64,000 bases of DNA from an uncultured Lachnospiraceae bacterium (lineage in GTDB: Bacteria > Bacillota > Clostridia > Lachnospirales > Lachnospiraceae). Made by a program: the position numbers and the translations under genes. Below the pieces are notes generated by a model. That model had not been told where the DNA came from. It saw only the letters and a list, made by a program, of their open reading frames with translations, and searched no databases. Position 1 is the stretch's first letter. The number at the start of each line of letters is the position of its first letter. Of the stretch, positions 35,056 to 46,322 are shown one piece after another. The stretch is from the NCBI GenBank assembly GCA_947172705.1, contig CAMWCA010000008.1:1-64000 (forward strand), written 5' to 3'.

Positions 35056-36216
35056 TTATTTGTATTCCACAAACTCTCCATATTCCTGCCAGATGCAGCA
35101 TACCCAGGTCTTTCCCCTGTTAAAAAAAATCTCCTCGCCGTTTTCATCCAGGAATTTCGCAGGCGTCGCATCCCCGTCATACCGCTCCCAGGTTCCCTTG
35201 ATCACCTTTCCGCCGGTAAATACCAGCGCGTCTCCTTCTCCATGAACTCCAAAAGCAAGATAATCGTGGGAATCTCTTACCTCCCCATGGCAATATTGGA
35301 ATACCACATTGGATACGGCAAGCTGGCTTCCGTCCAGTTCATCCTTCTGTTCCTTTCCGTTTTGGTAACGGTAATAAAGCTGATCCTGTTCATTATATTC
35401 AAAATAAGGGTTGTATGCGCCGTAACCGCCCTGGTTACCTGCCTGGCCGCCCGGATAGCAGACCTGGGCATCGGTTTTATTCTGATAGTTTGCCTCCGCT
35501 CTTTCTCCCTGAGGCGCGAAGGTAAAAGGAGGCACATAGGCATCGTCATATTTCCAGTCATAGTTCAGACGTTCCGCCGCCTTTTCCATGCCGTCTATAA
35601 AAAGATATCCCGTAAATTCCGTAGCATACCCCGGACGGCTGACTCTGTCGAAAGCCTCGTGCGCCGGATTGTATATCCCCTCAACCCCTGCGCTGATATT
35701 CTGCACCGTATCCCGGTTGATCAACTCTTCCACATAAGGTCTTGCCAGCCCCCAGTTACAGTAAAGGGCTTCATATCCCATCGCCACATATACAAAATAG
35801 TCCCGGCTGCTTCGCACAGGTCCGATTCTTTCCAGATCATCAAAGTCCTCAAAAACAGGCATCAATCTGGTAATTCTACCTTCCACGGGGGCTTCGTATA
35901 TGATGCTTGCCTTTGAGATGCCATATTGAGGCATTGCCGCTGAGTTATTGGGAATCATCACCGCAATGGGACGTCTGTTTACCACTTCCGTAGGCTTCCA
36001 CTCTCCGGTAAGATAACTCTCCATTTTACCGTCCACTTCCACTCTTTCCACAACCTCCGGGGTTGCCTCCGGTTCGGGGGATGGTTCCGCCTCTGCGGTA
36101 GGCGCCGGAATTTCCTCTTTTACCGGCTCCGGAACCGGCTCCTCCTTTTTGCCGCATCCGGCAAAGGTTATTGCGATCAACAGGCCTGCTGCTAACAATT
36201 TTATCTTTGTTGTCAT
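35056..36216 (-). CDS. DUF3048 lipoprotein
   Basis: A 386-residue secreted lipoprotein. The signal peptide ends in the lipobox ITFAGC (Cys at about 21), followed by a Glu/Pro/Ala-rich linker. The DUF3048 domains begin near residue 75 (WKPTEVVNRRPIAVMIPNN) and continue with RITRLMPVFEDFDDLERIGPVRSSRDYF, YNWKYDDAYVPPF and a C-terminal YDGDATPAKFLDENGEE. YerB of Bacillus, a spore-associated lipoprotein, belongs to this family; a wall function is likely but not proven. It follows the MBL gene by 24 bases. Confidence 0.9.
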   Translation of the reverse strand: MTTKIKLLAAGLLIAITFAGCGKKEEPVPEPVKEEIPAPTAEAEPSPEPEATPEVVERVEVDGKMESYLTGEWKPTEVVNRRPIAVMIPNNSAAMPQYGISKASIIYEAPVEGRITRLMPVFEDFDDLERIGPVRSSRDYFVYVAMGYEALYCNWGLARPYVEELINRDTVQNISAGVEGIYNPAHEAFDRVSRPGYATEFTGYLFIDGMEKAAERLNYDWKYDDAYVPPFTFAPQGERAEANYQNKTDAQVCYPGGQAGNQGGYGAYNPYFEYNEQDQLYYRYQNGKEQKDELDGSQLAVSNVVFQYCHGEVRDSHDYLAFGVHGEGDALVFTGGKVIKGTWERYDGDATPAKFLDENGEEIFFNRGKTWVCCIWQEYGEFVEYK

Positions 36217-36240
36217 TTATCTTTCCTTTCTGTCCATTCC

Positions 36241-36870
36241 TTATAAAAAAGGATTATACTTTTTTTCGTATCCAATAGAAGTAGCTTCACCGTGCCCCGG
36301 GTATACTTTTACATCTTCCGGCAGCGGAAGAAGCCTTTCCTTTACGGAACGCACCAGCGCGCCCATACTGCCGGTAGGCAGATCTGTCCGCCCCACCGAT
36401 TCCTGAAATAAAGTATCTCCACTTAGCAGGATTTTATCATCTTCAAAGTAATAGCAGCAGCTGCCTTTTGTATGCCCGGGGGTTGCAATTACCTTACAGG
36501 TCATTCCAGCCACAGTAATGCCCTCGCCGTCCTTTACATACACATCCGCCTTCACCGTACAGGGTCTGCCGGTATTTCCTGAAACATTTACTTCCGCATC
36601 CTCACAGACCTCCTTTTCCCCTTCATAGGCATAAACTTTAGCGCCGGAGCGCCGCTTCAGCTCTTCCACACCCCAGATATGGTCAAAATGCCCATGGGTC
36701 AATAAGATAGCAGCTACTGCAAATCCTTTTTCCGTTAGTTTTTCATAAAGATAATCCCCCTTGTCTGCCGGATCAAAAAGAATCACCTCATGTCCGCCCT
36801 GCTCATAGACAAAATAGCAATTGGTCTGACATACCCCCAATACGATCCTTCCAATTTTCAGTTCCGCCAT
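36241..36870 (-). CDS. MBL-fold hydrolase (YqgX/GloB-like)
   Basis: A 209-residue metallo-beta-lactamase-fold protein. The metal motif THGHFDH is at residues 58-64, with TPGHTKGSCCYY, LSGDTLF and the last-residue block YPGHGEATSIGYEKK. Similarity is to small glyoxalase-II-type hydrolases next to relA and hemZ in Firmicutes. The start is 12 bases after the relA stop. The substrate is not known. Confidence 0.93.
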   Translation of the reverse strand: MAELKIGRIVLGVCQTNCYFVYEQGGHEVILFDPADKGDYLYEKLTEKGFAVAAILLTHGHFDHIWGVEELKRRSGAKVYAYEGEKEVCEDAEVNVSGNTGRPCTVKADVYVKDGEGITVAGMTCKVIATPGHTKGSCCYYFEDDKILLSGDTLFQESVGRTDLPTGSMGALVRSVKERLLPLPEDVKVYPGHGEATSIGYEKKYNPFL

Positions 36871-36882
36871 ATTTTCCTCCTT

Positions 36883-39207
36883 TTATCCCGTAGTCCTCTC
36901 AACATCTACCACGCTTTCTATGGACCTGATCTTATCCACAATACGAATCAATTCATCTCTGTTGCTGATCTCAAAGGAAGTGGCAAGAGTAGCGATCCCC
37001 TGCTTATTGACCCTTGTGTTCATAGAGAGAATATCAATATCCTTCTCTGTCAATGCCTTGGATATATCCGCCAAAAGACCGTTTCTGTTATTCGCATAAA
37101 TTTTGATCTCCGCCAAATATTTCTCGTTGGTCGCCTCATCCGGAGAACCTTCCCACTCTGCATCGATCAGCCGCTCCCGTTCCATTTCAGGAAGGTTTAT
37201 AATATTGATGCAGTCTGTTCTGTGTATGGAGACGCCTCGTCCTCTGGTAACAAATCCAACGATCTCGTCTCCCGGTACCGGGGAACAGCATTTGGAAAAC
37301 CGCACCGCCACATCATGGATTCCTTTGACCACGATACCGCCTCTTGCCTTCATCTGAGAAGGTCTTGGAAGGGATTCGCTTCCTCCCACAGAAGCAAGCA
37401 CTTCCTCATTTGTGAGCTTCTTCTTATGCTCCTTGGCATAAAGCTCCAGCATCTTATTGATAATCTGCCCTTCTTTTAAGCCGCCATGCCCTACCGCCGC
37501 CAGTACGGAATCCCAATCCCGAAAGCCATACTTGCGCATAATGCCTTCCATATATTCGGTTTTCATGATCTCCGGCATGTTAATGCCCTTTGCCCTGCAA
37601 TAAACGCTTAAAAGCTCCTTACCCTTGGTAATGTTTTCTTCTTTGAATTCATTTTTAAACCACTGATTGATCTTATTATGAGCCTGTGTGCTTTTCACCA
37701 CATTCAGCCAGTCCCTGCTGGGCCCTTTGGAATTCTGAGAAGTCATGATCTCGATCCGGTCGCCGTTTTTGATCTCATAATCAATGGTTACCAGCTTGCC
37801 GTTGACTCTTGCACCGATCATCTTGTTTCCCACTGCACTGTGAATGCTGTAGGCAAAGTCAATGGGGGTGGAGCCTGCAGGAAGGTTTTTCACCTCTCCT
37901 GTAGGGGTAAAGCAATAAACACTGTCTGAGAAAAGATCCAGATCACTTTTCAGCAGATTCATAAATTCCTTGTTATCTGACATATCCCGCTGCCACTCCA
38001 GGATCTGTCTCAGCCAGGACAGCTTTTCTTCCTCTGAATCCTCTATCTTCTTGCCGTCGGACGCGACCTTATATTTCCAGTGGGCGGCAATGCCGTACTC
38101 TGCCGCCTTATGCATCTCGTAGGTGCGGATCTGTATCTCGAAGGGCTGACCGTTATTGCCGATCAATGTGGTGTGCAGGGATTGATACATATTCACCTTA
38201 GGCATGGCAATGTAATCTTTAAAACGCCCTGGGATGGGTTTATACATTTCATGGATCACACCCAGCGCCGCATAGCAGTCCTTCACCGTATCCACAATAA
38301 TACGTACCGCAAACAGATCATAGATCTGATCTATGGTTTTACTCTGATTTTTCATCTTTTTGTAAATACTGAAAAAGTGCTTTACCCGGCCGTCGATCTG
38401 TGCCTTAATCCCTGCATTCTGAATGTGCTCGCTTACTTCGTCTACAATACTTTGAATGTATTTTTCACGCACGCTCTTGCGCACGGCAATTTTATCCACC
38501 AGGTCATAGTAAGCTTCCGGTTCCAAATATTTTAAGGAAAGATCGTCCAATTCCACCTTGATCTTGGAAATGCCCAGCCGCTGGGCAATAGGCGCATAAA
38601 TCTCCATGGTTTCCCTGGCGATCCTCTGCTGGCTTTCCGGGCTTTTATATTTTAAGGTACGCATATTATGAAGCCTGTCTGCAAGCTTAATCAGGATAAC
38701 CCGAATATCCTTTGCCATGGCAAGGAACATTTTACGCAGATTCTCCGCCTGCATCTCAAAACGGTCCAGGGTCTTATCTCCGTTGGCATCCATAAAATTC
38801 AACTGCTCCAGCTTTGTCACGCCGTCCACAAGAAGCGCAACATCGCCTCCGAACTGCTCCCGTATCTCATCCTCCGTCATGATGGTGTCTTCAATCACAT
38901 CATGAAGAAGCCCTGCCGCCATGGTTTCTTTATCCATCTCCAGGTCTGCAAGGATGATCGCCACGCAAAGGGGATGTATAATATAAGGCTCTCCTGACTT
39001 GCGCACTTGATTTTCATGAGCCTTCGCCGCCAAATGATAGGCTTTTTCTATTAAGGAAATATCATCGGAAGGATGATATTTTTGAACACGCAAAATAAGA
39101 TCCCTGTACAATTGCTCGGGACTTTGAAATTCCTGGATGTCTTCAATTCTGCCATTGTCAAATACGACTTCACTTTTCATTTGCTGTGTATTTTTTTCTT
39201 CCGTCAT
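36883..39207 (-). CDS. relA: Bifunctional (p)ppGpp synthetase/hydrolase RelA/SpoT
   Basis: A 774-residue long RSH enzyme. The HD hydrolase has GLLHDVIEDT and DRLHNMRTL; the synthetase has GRFKDYIAMPKVNMYQSLHTT in two adjacent motifs; TGS (VYCFTPTGEVKNLPAGS), a zinc-finger-like CCSPVPGDEIVGF and the C-terminal ACT domain follow. The basic/acidic RxKD-type loop is not checked in detail, but both activities look intact. It starts at ATG 39207 and begins the operon with the MBL and DUF3048 genes. Confidence 0.97.
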   Translation of the reverse strand: MTEEKNTQQMKSEVVFDNGRIEDIQEFQSPEQLYRDLILRVQKYHPSDDISLIEKAYHLAAKAHENQVRKSGEPYIIHPLCVAIILADLEMDKETMAAGLLHDVIEDTIMTEDEIREQFGGDVALLVDGVTKLEQLNFMDANGDKTLDRFEMQAENLRKMFLAMAKDIRVILIKLADRLHNMRTLKYKSPESQQRIARETMEIYAPIAQRLGISKIKVELDDLSLKYLEPEAYYDLVDKIAVRKSVREKYIQSIVDEVSEHIQNAGIKAQIDGRVKHFFSIYKKMKNQSKTIDQIYDLFAVRIIVDTVKDCYAALGVIHEMYKPIPGRFKDYIAMPKVNMYQSLHTTLIGNNGQPFEIQIRTYEMHKAAEYGIAAHWKYKVASDGKKIEDSEEEKLSWLRQILEWQRDMSDNKEFMNLLKSDLDLFSDSVYCFTPTGEVKNLPAGSTPIDFAYSIHSAVGNKMIGARVNGKLVTIDYEIKNGDRIEIMTSQNSKGPSRDWLNVVKSTQAHNKINQWFKNEFKEENITKGKELLSVYCRAKGINMPEIMKTEYMEGIMRKYGFRDWDSVLAAVGHGGLKEGQIINKMLELYAKEHKKKLTNEEVLASVGGSESLPRPSQMKARGGIVVKGIHDVAVRFSKCCSPVPGDEIVGFVTRGRGVSIHRTDCINIINLPEMERERLIDAEWEGSPDEATNEKYLAEIKIYANNRNGLLADISKALTEKDIDILSMNTRVNKQGIATLATSFEISNRDELIRIVDKIRSIESVVDVERTTG

Positions 39208-39297
39208 AGTCTCACGCTTTCAGTTGCATACAGTATATGCCATTTTTGCACATTTTAAAATATTATATATTTTTTTTTCAGTTTCGTCAATGAAAGC

Positions 39298-39332
39298 AGA
39301 CAGGTATGCTATCCATGATAGCATACCTGTCT
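39298..39332. terminator. Perfect 16-bp hairpin between relA and groEL
   Basis: AGACAGGTATGCTATC pairs perfectly with GATAGCATACCTGTCT around a three-base loop. It lies 68 bases past the groEL stop. T runs are weak on both sides (TTTCT on the plus strand), but it is the most likely end of groESL. Confidence 0.65.
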
Positions 39333-39399
39333 TTCTGTATCGCGCGCCCAACTGCACGCGTTTCCATTTATACTTTTATAGCCTGTTCTCTCCCAGAGC

Positions 39400-41356
<1,957 letters not shown>

Positions 41357-41404
41357 TTTAACTGCCTCCTTATTTTCGTTGCATCCTTTTAACTTTTCTC
41401 CTTG

Positions 41405-41431
41405 TTAGCACTCATATGGTTCGAGTGCTAA
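41405..41431 (-). promoter_or_regulatory. CIRCE operator (HrcA binding site)
   Basis: A perfect TTAGCACTC-N9-GAGTGCTAA inverted repeat, the classical CIRCE element. It lies just downstream of the groESL promoter and 49 bases before the groES start. HrcA should repress groESL here until heat shock. Confidence 0.97.
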
Positions 41432-41443
41432 TCACTAGAACTT

Positions 41444-41472
41444 ATATTAATTTTATATGCTTTCCTTTGCAA
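41444..41472 (-). promoter_or_regulatory. groESL promoter
   Basis: On the minus strand TTGCAA (41472-41467) and TAATAT (41449-41444) have a 17-base spacer and sit immediately upstream of the CIRCE element. Confidence 0.65.
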
Positions 41473-41590
41473 GCGGTATTACAAGTTCATTTTCTTCACT
41501 TTTATCTTATTATCTCATTTTTACTCCTGTTTTCTCTTATTATCTCATTTTTCCTTTTATCTGTTGATTTAATAAATAGTTTAGAATTAT

Positions 41591-41628
41591 AAAGAGCGTG
41601 CCCTTTCCAACTCAGGCACACTCTTTTT
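41591..41628. terminator. Terminator downstream of the GGDEF-like gene
   Basis: AAAGAGCGTGCC and GGCACACTCTTT pair with one mismatch; T runs follow in both directions (TTTTT on plus, CTTTATAATT on minus). It begins 20 bases after the GGDEF-like stop. Confidence 0.7.
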
Positions 41629-41647
41629 CTTTCGCTTTATTCTGTCC

Positions 41648-42583
41648 TTATGAAACTGTAAGTCCCTTTTCCAGTCTCGCTCGGTAGCCGGGTGCGTTTT
41701 TAACCTCAAACTTGTTGTTGAACATCTCATATTCTGCGTCTGAAAGACGATCCTCCAGGGCTTCCTCTATATTGGTCTTATGCACGATGCCTACCGCCAC
41801 GGAAGGCGCCAGAATCTGATCCTCATAGGAATTACATCTCTCCTGCACCCGGGCGCCAAAAGCTTCCGCCTCTCCGTCCTCCGCCATGGGAATCAAAACG
41901 CCGAATACATCCCCGTCAATTCTGCCAGTGATAAAATAGGGTTTTGCTTCCTCCTTCAGAATATCTGCAACGATCCGGATCAGCCTGTCGCTTTCCTCAT
42001 CCCCAAAATGATCGTTTACAAACTTCCAATCGTTAATATTCACATTGATCACCGCCACCGGCACCACCTCGGACCGGTCAATGATCTTCATTCTGTTTTC
42101 GAAATATATTTTATTGTAAACCCCTGTAAGGATATCTTCCCTCTCATCCTGGGTGATCTTATGGGTCTTATCCTCCACCTGCTTCTCCAGCTCTTCCAGA
42201 TAAATACTGCTCTCCCGGTGCAGATATACTTCCTCTCCCAGTTTTGCAAGGAGTGCGACCGTTCCGTCCATCATCTCATTGATCAATCGCTGATCTTTGC
42301 TCTGAGAAAGCTCCTTAATATAAAGATGCCCTATAGTGCGGTTCTGCACACGAAGCTTTCTCCCAGGTTCCTTTTCCACCTGAGGATGCACCCCCAAAAA
42401 GCTGTCGCCAATCACAATCTCCTTTTCACCTCTGCGGTCTGTCAGCAACACATTGATCTCCAAAATTTCCGCAAGATTCATCAGATACTTTTTGATCAGC
42501 TCCATATCATAAAGATTGGACAGTGAATAATTTCGGATGTTATCCTTGATTCTTTTCTCGTAAGGTATTTCTCCGTACCCCAT
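41648..42583 (-). CDS. Degenerate GGDEF-domain protein
   Basis: A 311-residue cytosolic protein. Residues about 20-120 form a GAF/PAS-like sensor region (LLTDRRGEKEIVIGD), a coiled coil follows (125-148), then a GGDEF domain opening with EDILTGVYNKIYFENRM. The active-site loop reads RIDGDVF (221-227) in place of R-x-GGDEF, and the metal-binding aspartates of the usual D-x-D stretch are Asn182 and Asn184. It is therefore unlikely to make cyclic di-GMP and may bind GTP or act as a receptor or scaffold. It is a single-gene unit with its own promoter. Confidence 0.85.
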   Translation of the reverse strand: MGYGEIPYEKRIKDNIRNYSLSNLYDMELIKKYLMNLAEILEINVLLTDRRGEKEIVIGDSFLGVHPQVEKEPGRKLRVQNRTIGHLYIKELSQSKDQRLINEMMDGTVALLAKLGEEVYLHRESSIYLEELEKQVEDKTHKITQDEREDILTGVYNKIYFENRMKIIDRSEVVPVAVINVNINDWKFVNDHFGDEESDRLIRIVADILKEEAKPYFITGRIDGDVFGVLIPMAEDGEAEAFGARVQERCNSYEDQILAPSVAVGIVHKTNIEEALEDRLSDAEYEMFNNKFEVKNAPGYRARLEKGLTVS

Positions 42584-42656
42584 AGCAGCCTCTCCCCAGA
42601 TTCCCTATACTTTTCAGCCAAAACCCGCCTTCTCTGACGGTTCGCACCTATGTCTA

Positions 42657-42685
42657 AGTATACCTGTTTCAGCCAAGTTTATCAA
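42657..42685 (-). promoter_or_regulatory. Promoter of the GGDEF-like gene
   Basis: On the minus strand TTGATA (42685-42680) and TATACT (42662-42657) are 17 bases apart, about 75 bases upstream of the ATG. Confidence 0.55.
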
Positions 42686-42736
42686 GCACTTATTCACCGT
42701 TTTGAAGCCCATTAAGGGATCTGAATCGACCTGTCA

Positions 42737-43444
42737 CTATTTATGCTCCACTCGGTTCTTTTGGTAGGTAAGGTTTTCGTTTATGCGGCAGTACTCTCCC
42801 TTTTTGCTATAGGAATCCATTAAGTGGGTATCCTGCATGGCGGCGGTGAGGGTAACCGGTTCCTGCTTTCTTGTACCTTTTCCCGTTTTTTCGGAATATT
42901 GCTCCCTTGTCTCCCCTTTTCCCGCAAAACGCCCCTTGGGATCGGACAGGGTTTCAAAGGTGTCTTTCTCTTTGCCAAACCGCTTCAGGGCGGACTTGAT
43001 GCCTGTCTTTACCTTTTCTCTCACATACTCCCATTTATTGACAATCCGCTCCGGAAGTCCCAGCCGTATAAGGGATGTGACCCCTGCTGTATTCTCCTGG
43101 GTATGGGAGATGTGAGAGGTTTGGGACGTCCCCTGAAGGGAGGAAGCTTTTTCGGACTCTCCTTTTCCTTCCTCTCCCATGGCTTCCCATATTCCCCTGA
43201 TCCTTCCCAGCCCTCTTTTTAATCCACCGGCTCTTCCTCTGCTGCCCAAGCCATCTGTCAGAGCCTCATCCAGGTTCTTTTCCTGATCTCTGGAAGCCGC
43301 CTCCACGGCATCCTTTCTGATTCCGCTGGCAGCGCTTTCTCTTTTATGGTGTTCTTCCTCATGAAGGCATTTGGTAAAATGATGGGTATGTGGATTTTGA
43401 TACCCTGCATCGGAAAAAGAATGATAATTATTTTGTATCTGCAT
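42737..43444 (-). CDS. Hypothetical protein downstream of the lysozyme gene
   Basis: A 235-residue, highly charged, probably soluble and largely disordered protein with Gly/Arg/Lys-rich parts (GLGSRGRAGGLKRGLGRIRG in the middle) and a tyrosine-rich C-terminal motif SYSKKGEYCRINENLTYQKN. There is no signal peptide or TM segment. It starts 15 bases after the GH25 stop with AGGAG upstream, so the two are co-transcribed. I do not recognise a family. The conserved-looking C-terminus suggests a binding motif. Confidence 0.7.
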   Translation of the reverse strand: MQIQNNYHSFSDAGYQNPHTHHFTKCLHEEEHHKRESAASGIRKDAVEAASRDQEKNLDEALTDGLGSRGRAGGLKRGLGRIRGIWEAMGEEGKGESEKASSLQGTSQTSHISHTQENTAGVTSLIRLGLPERIVNKWEYVREKVKTGIKSALKRFGKEKDTFETLSDPKGRFAGKGETREQYSEKTGKGTRKQEPVTLTAAMQDTHLMDSYSKKGEYCRINENLTYQKNRVEHK

Positions 43445-43459
43445 GGCTCCTCCTGTATC

Positions 43460-45001
43460 CTATTCCACCGTGGTCAGATAACTGCTCACTGCATATACTG
43501 TCTGTCCATTGAAATCAAGCTGTGACCAGCCATTGTCACCGATCGCCGTTCTGGTAAGAACCTCTCCGTTGTGCAGAAGCCCCACCACAGTATCCGGGTT
43601 TGCAGTGCTGGGTTCCGTCCTTAAATTGGTTTCCATTTTTGCGGTCACCTGCTCGCTCACAGGCGTATATACAGGTCCCTGGGGCGGCGCCTGCTGCCCT
43701 GTGTCCTCCATATTCGTTGTAAGATAGCTGGTAACTGCATATAAGGTCTGACCGTTGTAGATCACCCTGGACCAGCCGTTGTGGCCAATTCCCGTTCTTG
43801 TTGCCGTATCTCCGTGAACCAGCTTTCCCACAACAGAAGCATCGTTTAAAGTACTGGGTTCTGTTCGGAGGTTCGTCTCCTGTTTCGCCGTCACCGTCTC
43901 ATTTACTTCCGTAAAAATGATGCCAACCTCCGGATCTGCCTCCACCACCTCCGCCGGCGTCTCATCCTTGGGAGCAGCCTCCTGGTCATAACCAAAATAA
44001 GCAACGTTCACATCCGTTTTTTTCGATATCCCTGCTACCGTCCCCTGGCTGGTATACTGCCACATTGCATGGCTTCCCGTATAGCTGGAGGCAGCAGTCT
44101 GGGGGTAGGGCTGCGCAGGATACTGCGCCACCCATATTTTATATTTACCGGAAAGGGTCTGGGTGTCCCATTGGGCGCTGCCTTCCAACTCCCCTTTTGC
44201 AGCATAAAACATGGGCGTATATCCCCCTGCTGCGATCTCATCCAGAAACGCGCAGGCAAGCTCGGTTCTTGCGGCGGCATCCAGCCCATACTGCCTGCTG
44301 TCCGGGGAGGTAAAATCCTCACAGTTATACGCCACCGGATAGGTGATCTTATATTTTGCAATAATGTCTCTTGTAAAGGCTGCCTCCGCCCTTGCTTCCT
44401 CCACATTCACGGCAGAGGAAAAGAAGTAAGCCCCCAGTTTAATCCCAACAGCCTGCGCTTCCTGCATATTGTACCTTGCCGTGGGGTCTTCAAAAATCTC
44501 CCCGGTGGACTTCGCCCGATACCCTACACGGATCATGGCAAATTCAACCCCTGCCTCCTTCACCTTGGTCCAGTCAATGGTTCCCTGATATTTGGACACA
44601 TCAATTCCGGTGGTGACCATATTTCCATTGCTTGCATCGGCAGGCAGCGCAGATAAATCTACCTCCGCCCCCTTTTCTTCCGTTCCGGTTACACCGGATT
44701 CCTGGGGATCTTCCGCATCATCCAGGGCTCCCACCATCACCTCTCCTGTATTCTCCGGAGATGCCGAAGATGCAGGAGAAGGCGTTGGCTGTTCAGAAGT
44801 TTTTTCTTCCTCCTTCTCCTCCATTTTCTCTTCTTCCGGTTCCAGCGGAATGACCTGGGGCTGATTCAGCTGTTCCTGCACCGCCTCACGGGCTTCTTTA
44901 CTGCTTTTATAGGAGGAGATAAAAACCCCAATAATCACAGCAAGGATAATCACCCCCGCCGCCGCCAATATCAACATATATTTTTTTATATTTTTATCCA
45001 T
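43460..45001 (-). CDS. Membrane-anchored GH25 lysozyme with two SH3b repeats
   Basis: A 513-residue wall hydrolase. A TM/signal anchor (about 7-29) and an acidic Pro/Ser/Glu linker (55-120) lead to the GH25 domain (about 130-340) opening GIDVSKYQG with Asp134. The catalytic Glu is likely Glu228 in PVAYNCEDF; the residue usually Asp two before it is Asn226. Two SH3b wall-binding repeats follow (ETNLRTEPST ... TSYLTT, twice). Without a cleavable signal, it is probably tethered to the outer face and may act in wall remodelling. First gene of a two-gene unit. Confidence 0.92.
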   Translation of the reverse strand: MDKNIKKYMLILAAAGVIILAVIIGVFISSYKSSKEAREAVQEQLNQPQVIPLEPEEEKMEEKEEEKTSEQPTPSPASSASPENTGEVMVGALDDAEDPQESGVTGTEEKGAEVDLSALPADASNGNMVTTGIDVSKYQGTIDWTKVKEAGVEFAMIRVGYRAKSTGEIFEDPTARYNMQEAQAVGIKLGAYFFSSAVNVEEARAEAAFTRDIIAKYKITYPVAYNCEDFTSPDSRQYGLDAAARTELACAFLDEIAAGGYTPMFYAAKGELEGSAQWDTQTLSGKYKIWVAQYPAQPYPQTAASSYTGSHAMWQYTSQGTVAGISKKTDVNVAYFGYDQEAAPKDETPAEVVEADPEVGIIFTEVNETVTAKQETNLRTEPSTLNDASVVGKLVHGDTATRTGIGHNGWSRVIYNGQTLYAVTSYLTTNMEDTGQQAPPQGPVYTPVSEQVTAKMETNLRTEPSTANPDTVVGLLHNGEVLTRTAIGDNGWSQLDFNGQTVYAVSSYLTTVE

Positions 45002-45176
45002 TCTTTATTTTTCCTTTATCAGATAACTATTTTCCCGTTGCACACGAAATTACTTTCATTATAAAACACTTTTTTTCTAATTGCTATGAATTTTTACATT
45101 TGTAAGTTTTAATTTCAAAATGCTACGGCCGCATGAATCTTAACGCTATTTTAACAGATAATAGTTCCGGAAAGAA

Positions 45177-45205
45177 TTGCCCTGATTTTAGAGAAACGGT
45201 ATAAT
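45177..45205 (+). promoter_or_regulatory. Promoter of the KdpDE-like operon
   Basis: TTGCCC (45177-45182) and a perfect TATAAT (45200-45205) are 17 bases apart, 22 bases before the ATG; AAAGGAAAGGAAA lies between. Confidence 0.6.
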
Positions 45206-45227
45206 CAAAAGGAAAGGAAACGCCGCT

Positions 45228-46322
45228 ATGATTCAACTTTTTTGGAAGAATAAAACAAAAAAAGCGCCCTTTAAGGACGCCCTGCTTACCACTTTGATTC
45301 TTGCCGCTGCCACTGCCATTTCATTCTGGTTTTTTGATATGATCCCTGAAAACCCGGCAAATATTGCATTGGTATATATTATCGCTCTCGTACTGACGGC
45401 ACGTTTTACCACCGGTTACCTTTACGGTATTGCCGCTTCTCTGGTAAGCGTTGTGGCAATCAACTACTTATTTACTTATCCTTATTTTCATGTAAATTTT
45501 ACCCTCACCGGATATCCCGTCACCTTTGTCTTTACGCTGGTCATTTCCCTTATGGTGAGCGCTATGACCACCCAGATCAAGAAACAGGCGGAAGCGATTG
45601 TAGAAAGAGAAAAGCTTTTGATGGATGCGGAAAAAGAAAAAATGCGGGCAAACCTTCTGCGCTCCGTTTCTCATGATTTGCGCACGCCGTTAACCGGCAT
45701 AATCGGAAACAGCTCCGCCTATATCGACAACTATGATTCTCTTTCCGATGAAGAAAAACGAAACCTGGTAGAATTGATCCGGGAGGATTCCAACTGGCTG
45801 TTAAATATGGTGGAAAACCTCTTATCCGTTACACGAATCAATCAAAATTCCATGAAAATCGTCACAGCGCCGGAATCGGTAGAAGAAGTGGTTTCAGAAG
45901 CCGTCTTCCGTTTTCACAAACGGCTTCCTGATTTTCCGGTCAAAGTACAGGTGCCGGAGGATTTTCTGATGATCCCCATGGACGCCATGCTGATCGAGCA
46001 GGTGATCATCAACCTTCTGGAAAATGCCGTTGTCCATTCAGGCAGTCAATTACCGGTAGAACTAACCGTTACCTGTACTGAAAAGGAGGTTTCCTTTTGC
46101 GTCCGGGACTATGGGGTGGGCATCGCCCCCCATAAGATCAACACCATATTTGACGGTTCCAGCTATACCCCCGAAAGCAGTTCCGATGGTCATAAAGGGA
46201 TGGGAATCGGTCTTTCCATCTGCAAAACCATTGTCGCGGCACACAACGGCACTATCTCGGCAAGCAATCATACAAAAGGCTGCCAGTTCATTTTTACACT
46301 TCCCAGGGAGGAATCATTATGA
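45228..46322 (+). CDS. KdpD-like (DUF4118) sensor histidine kinase
   Basis: A 364-residue kinase matching the C-terminal half of KdpD. Four TM helices of a DUF4118 domain (about 18-112), a coiled coil, then HisKA with His149 in RSVSHDLRTP and a HATPase with NLLENAVVHSG, YGVGIAP and GMGIGLSICKTI. The KdpD and USP domains that sense potassium and ATP in the cytosol are absent. It overlaps its regulator by ATGA. No kdpFABC genes are in the window, so its targets are elsewhere or different. Confidence 0.9.
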   Translation: MIQLFWKNKTKKAPFKDALLTTLILAAATAISFWFFDMIPENPANIALVYIIALVLTARFTTGYLYGIAASLVSVVAINYLFTYPYFHVNFTLTGYPVTFVFTLVISLMVSAMTTQIKKQAEAIVEREKLLMDAEKEKMRANLLRSVSHDLRTPLTGIIGNSSAYIDNYDSLSDEEKRNLVELIREDSNWLLNMVENLLSVTRINQNSMKIVTAPESVEEVVSEAVFRFHKRLPDFPVKVQVPEDFLMIPMDAMLIEQVIINLLENAVVHSGSQLPVELTVTCTEKEVSFCVRDYGVGIAPHKINTIFDGSSYTPESSSDGHKGMGIGLSICKTIVAAHNGTISASNHTKGCQFIFTLPREESL

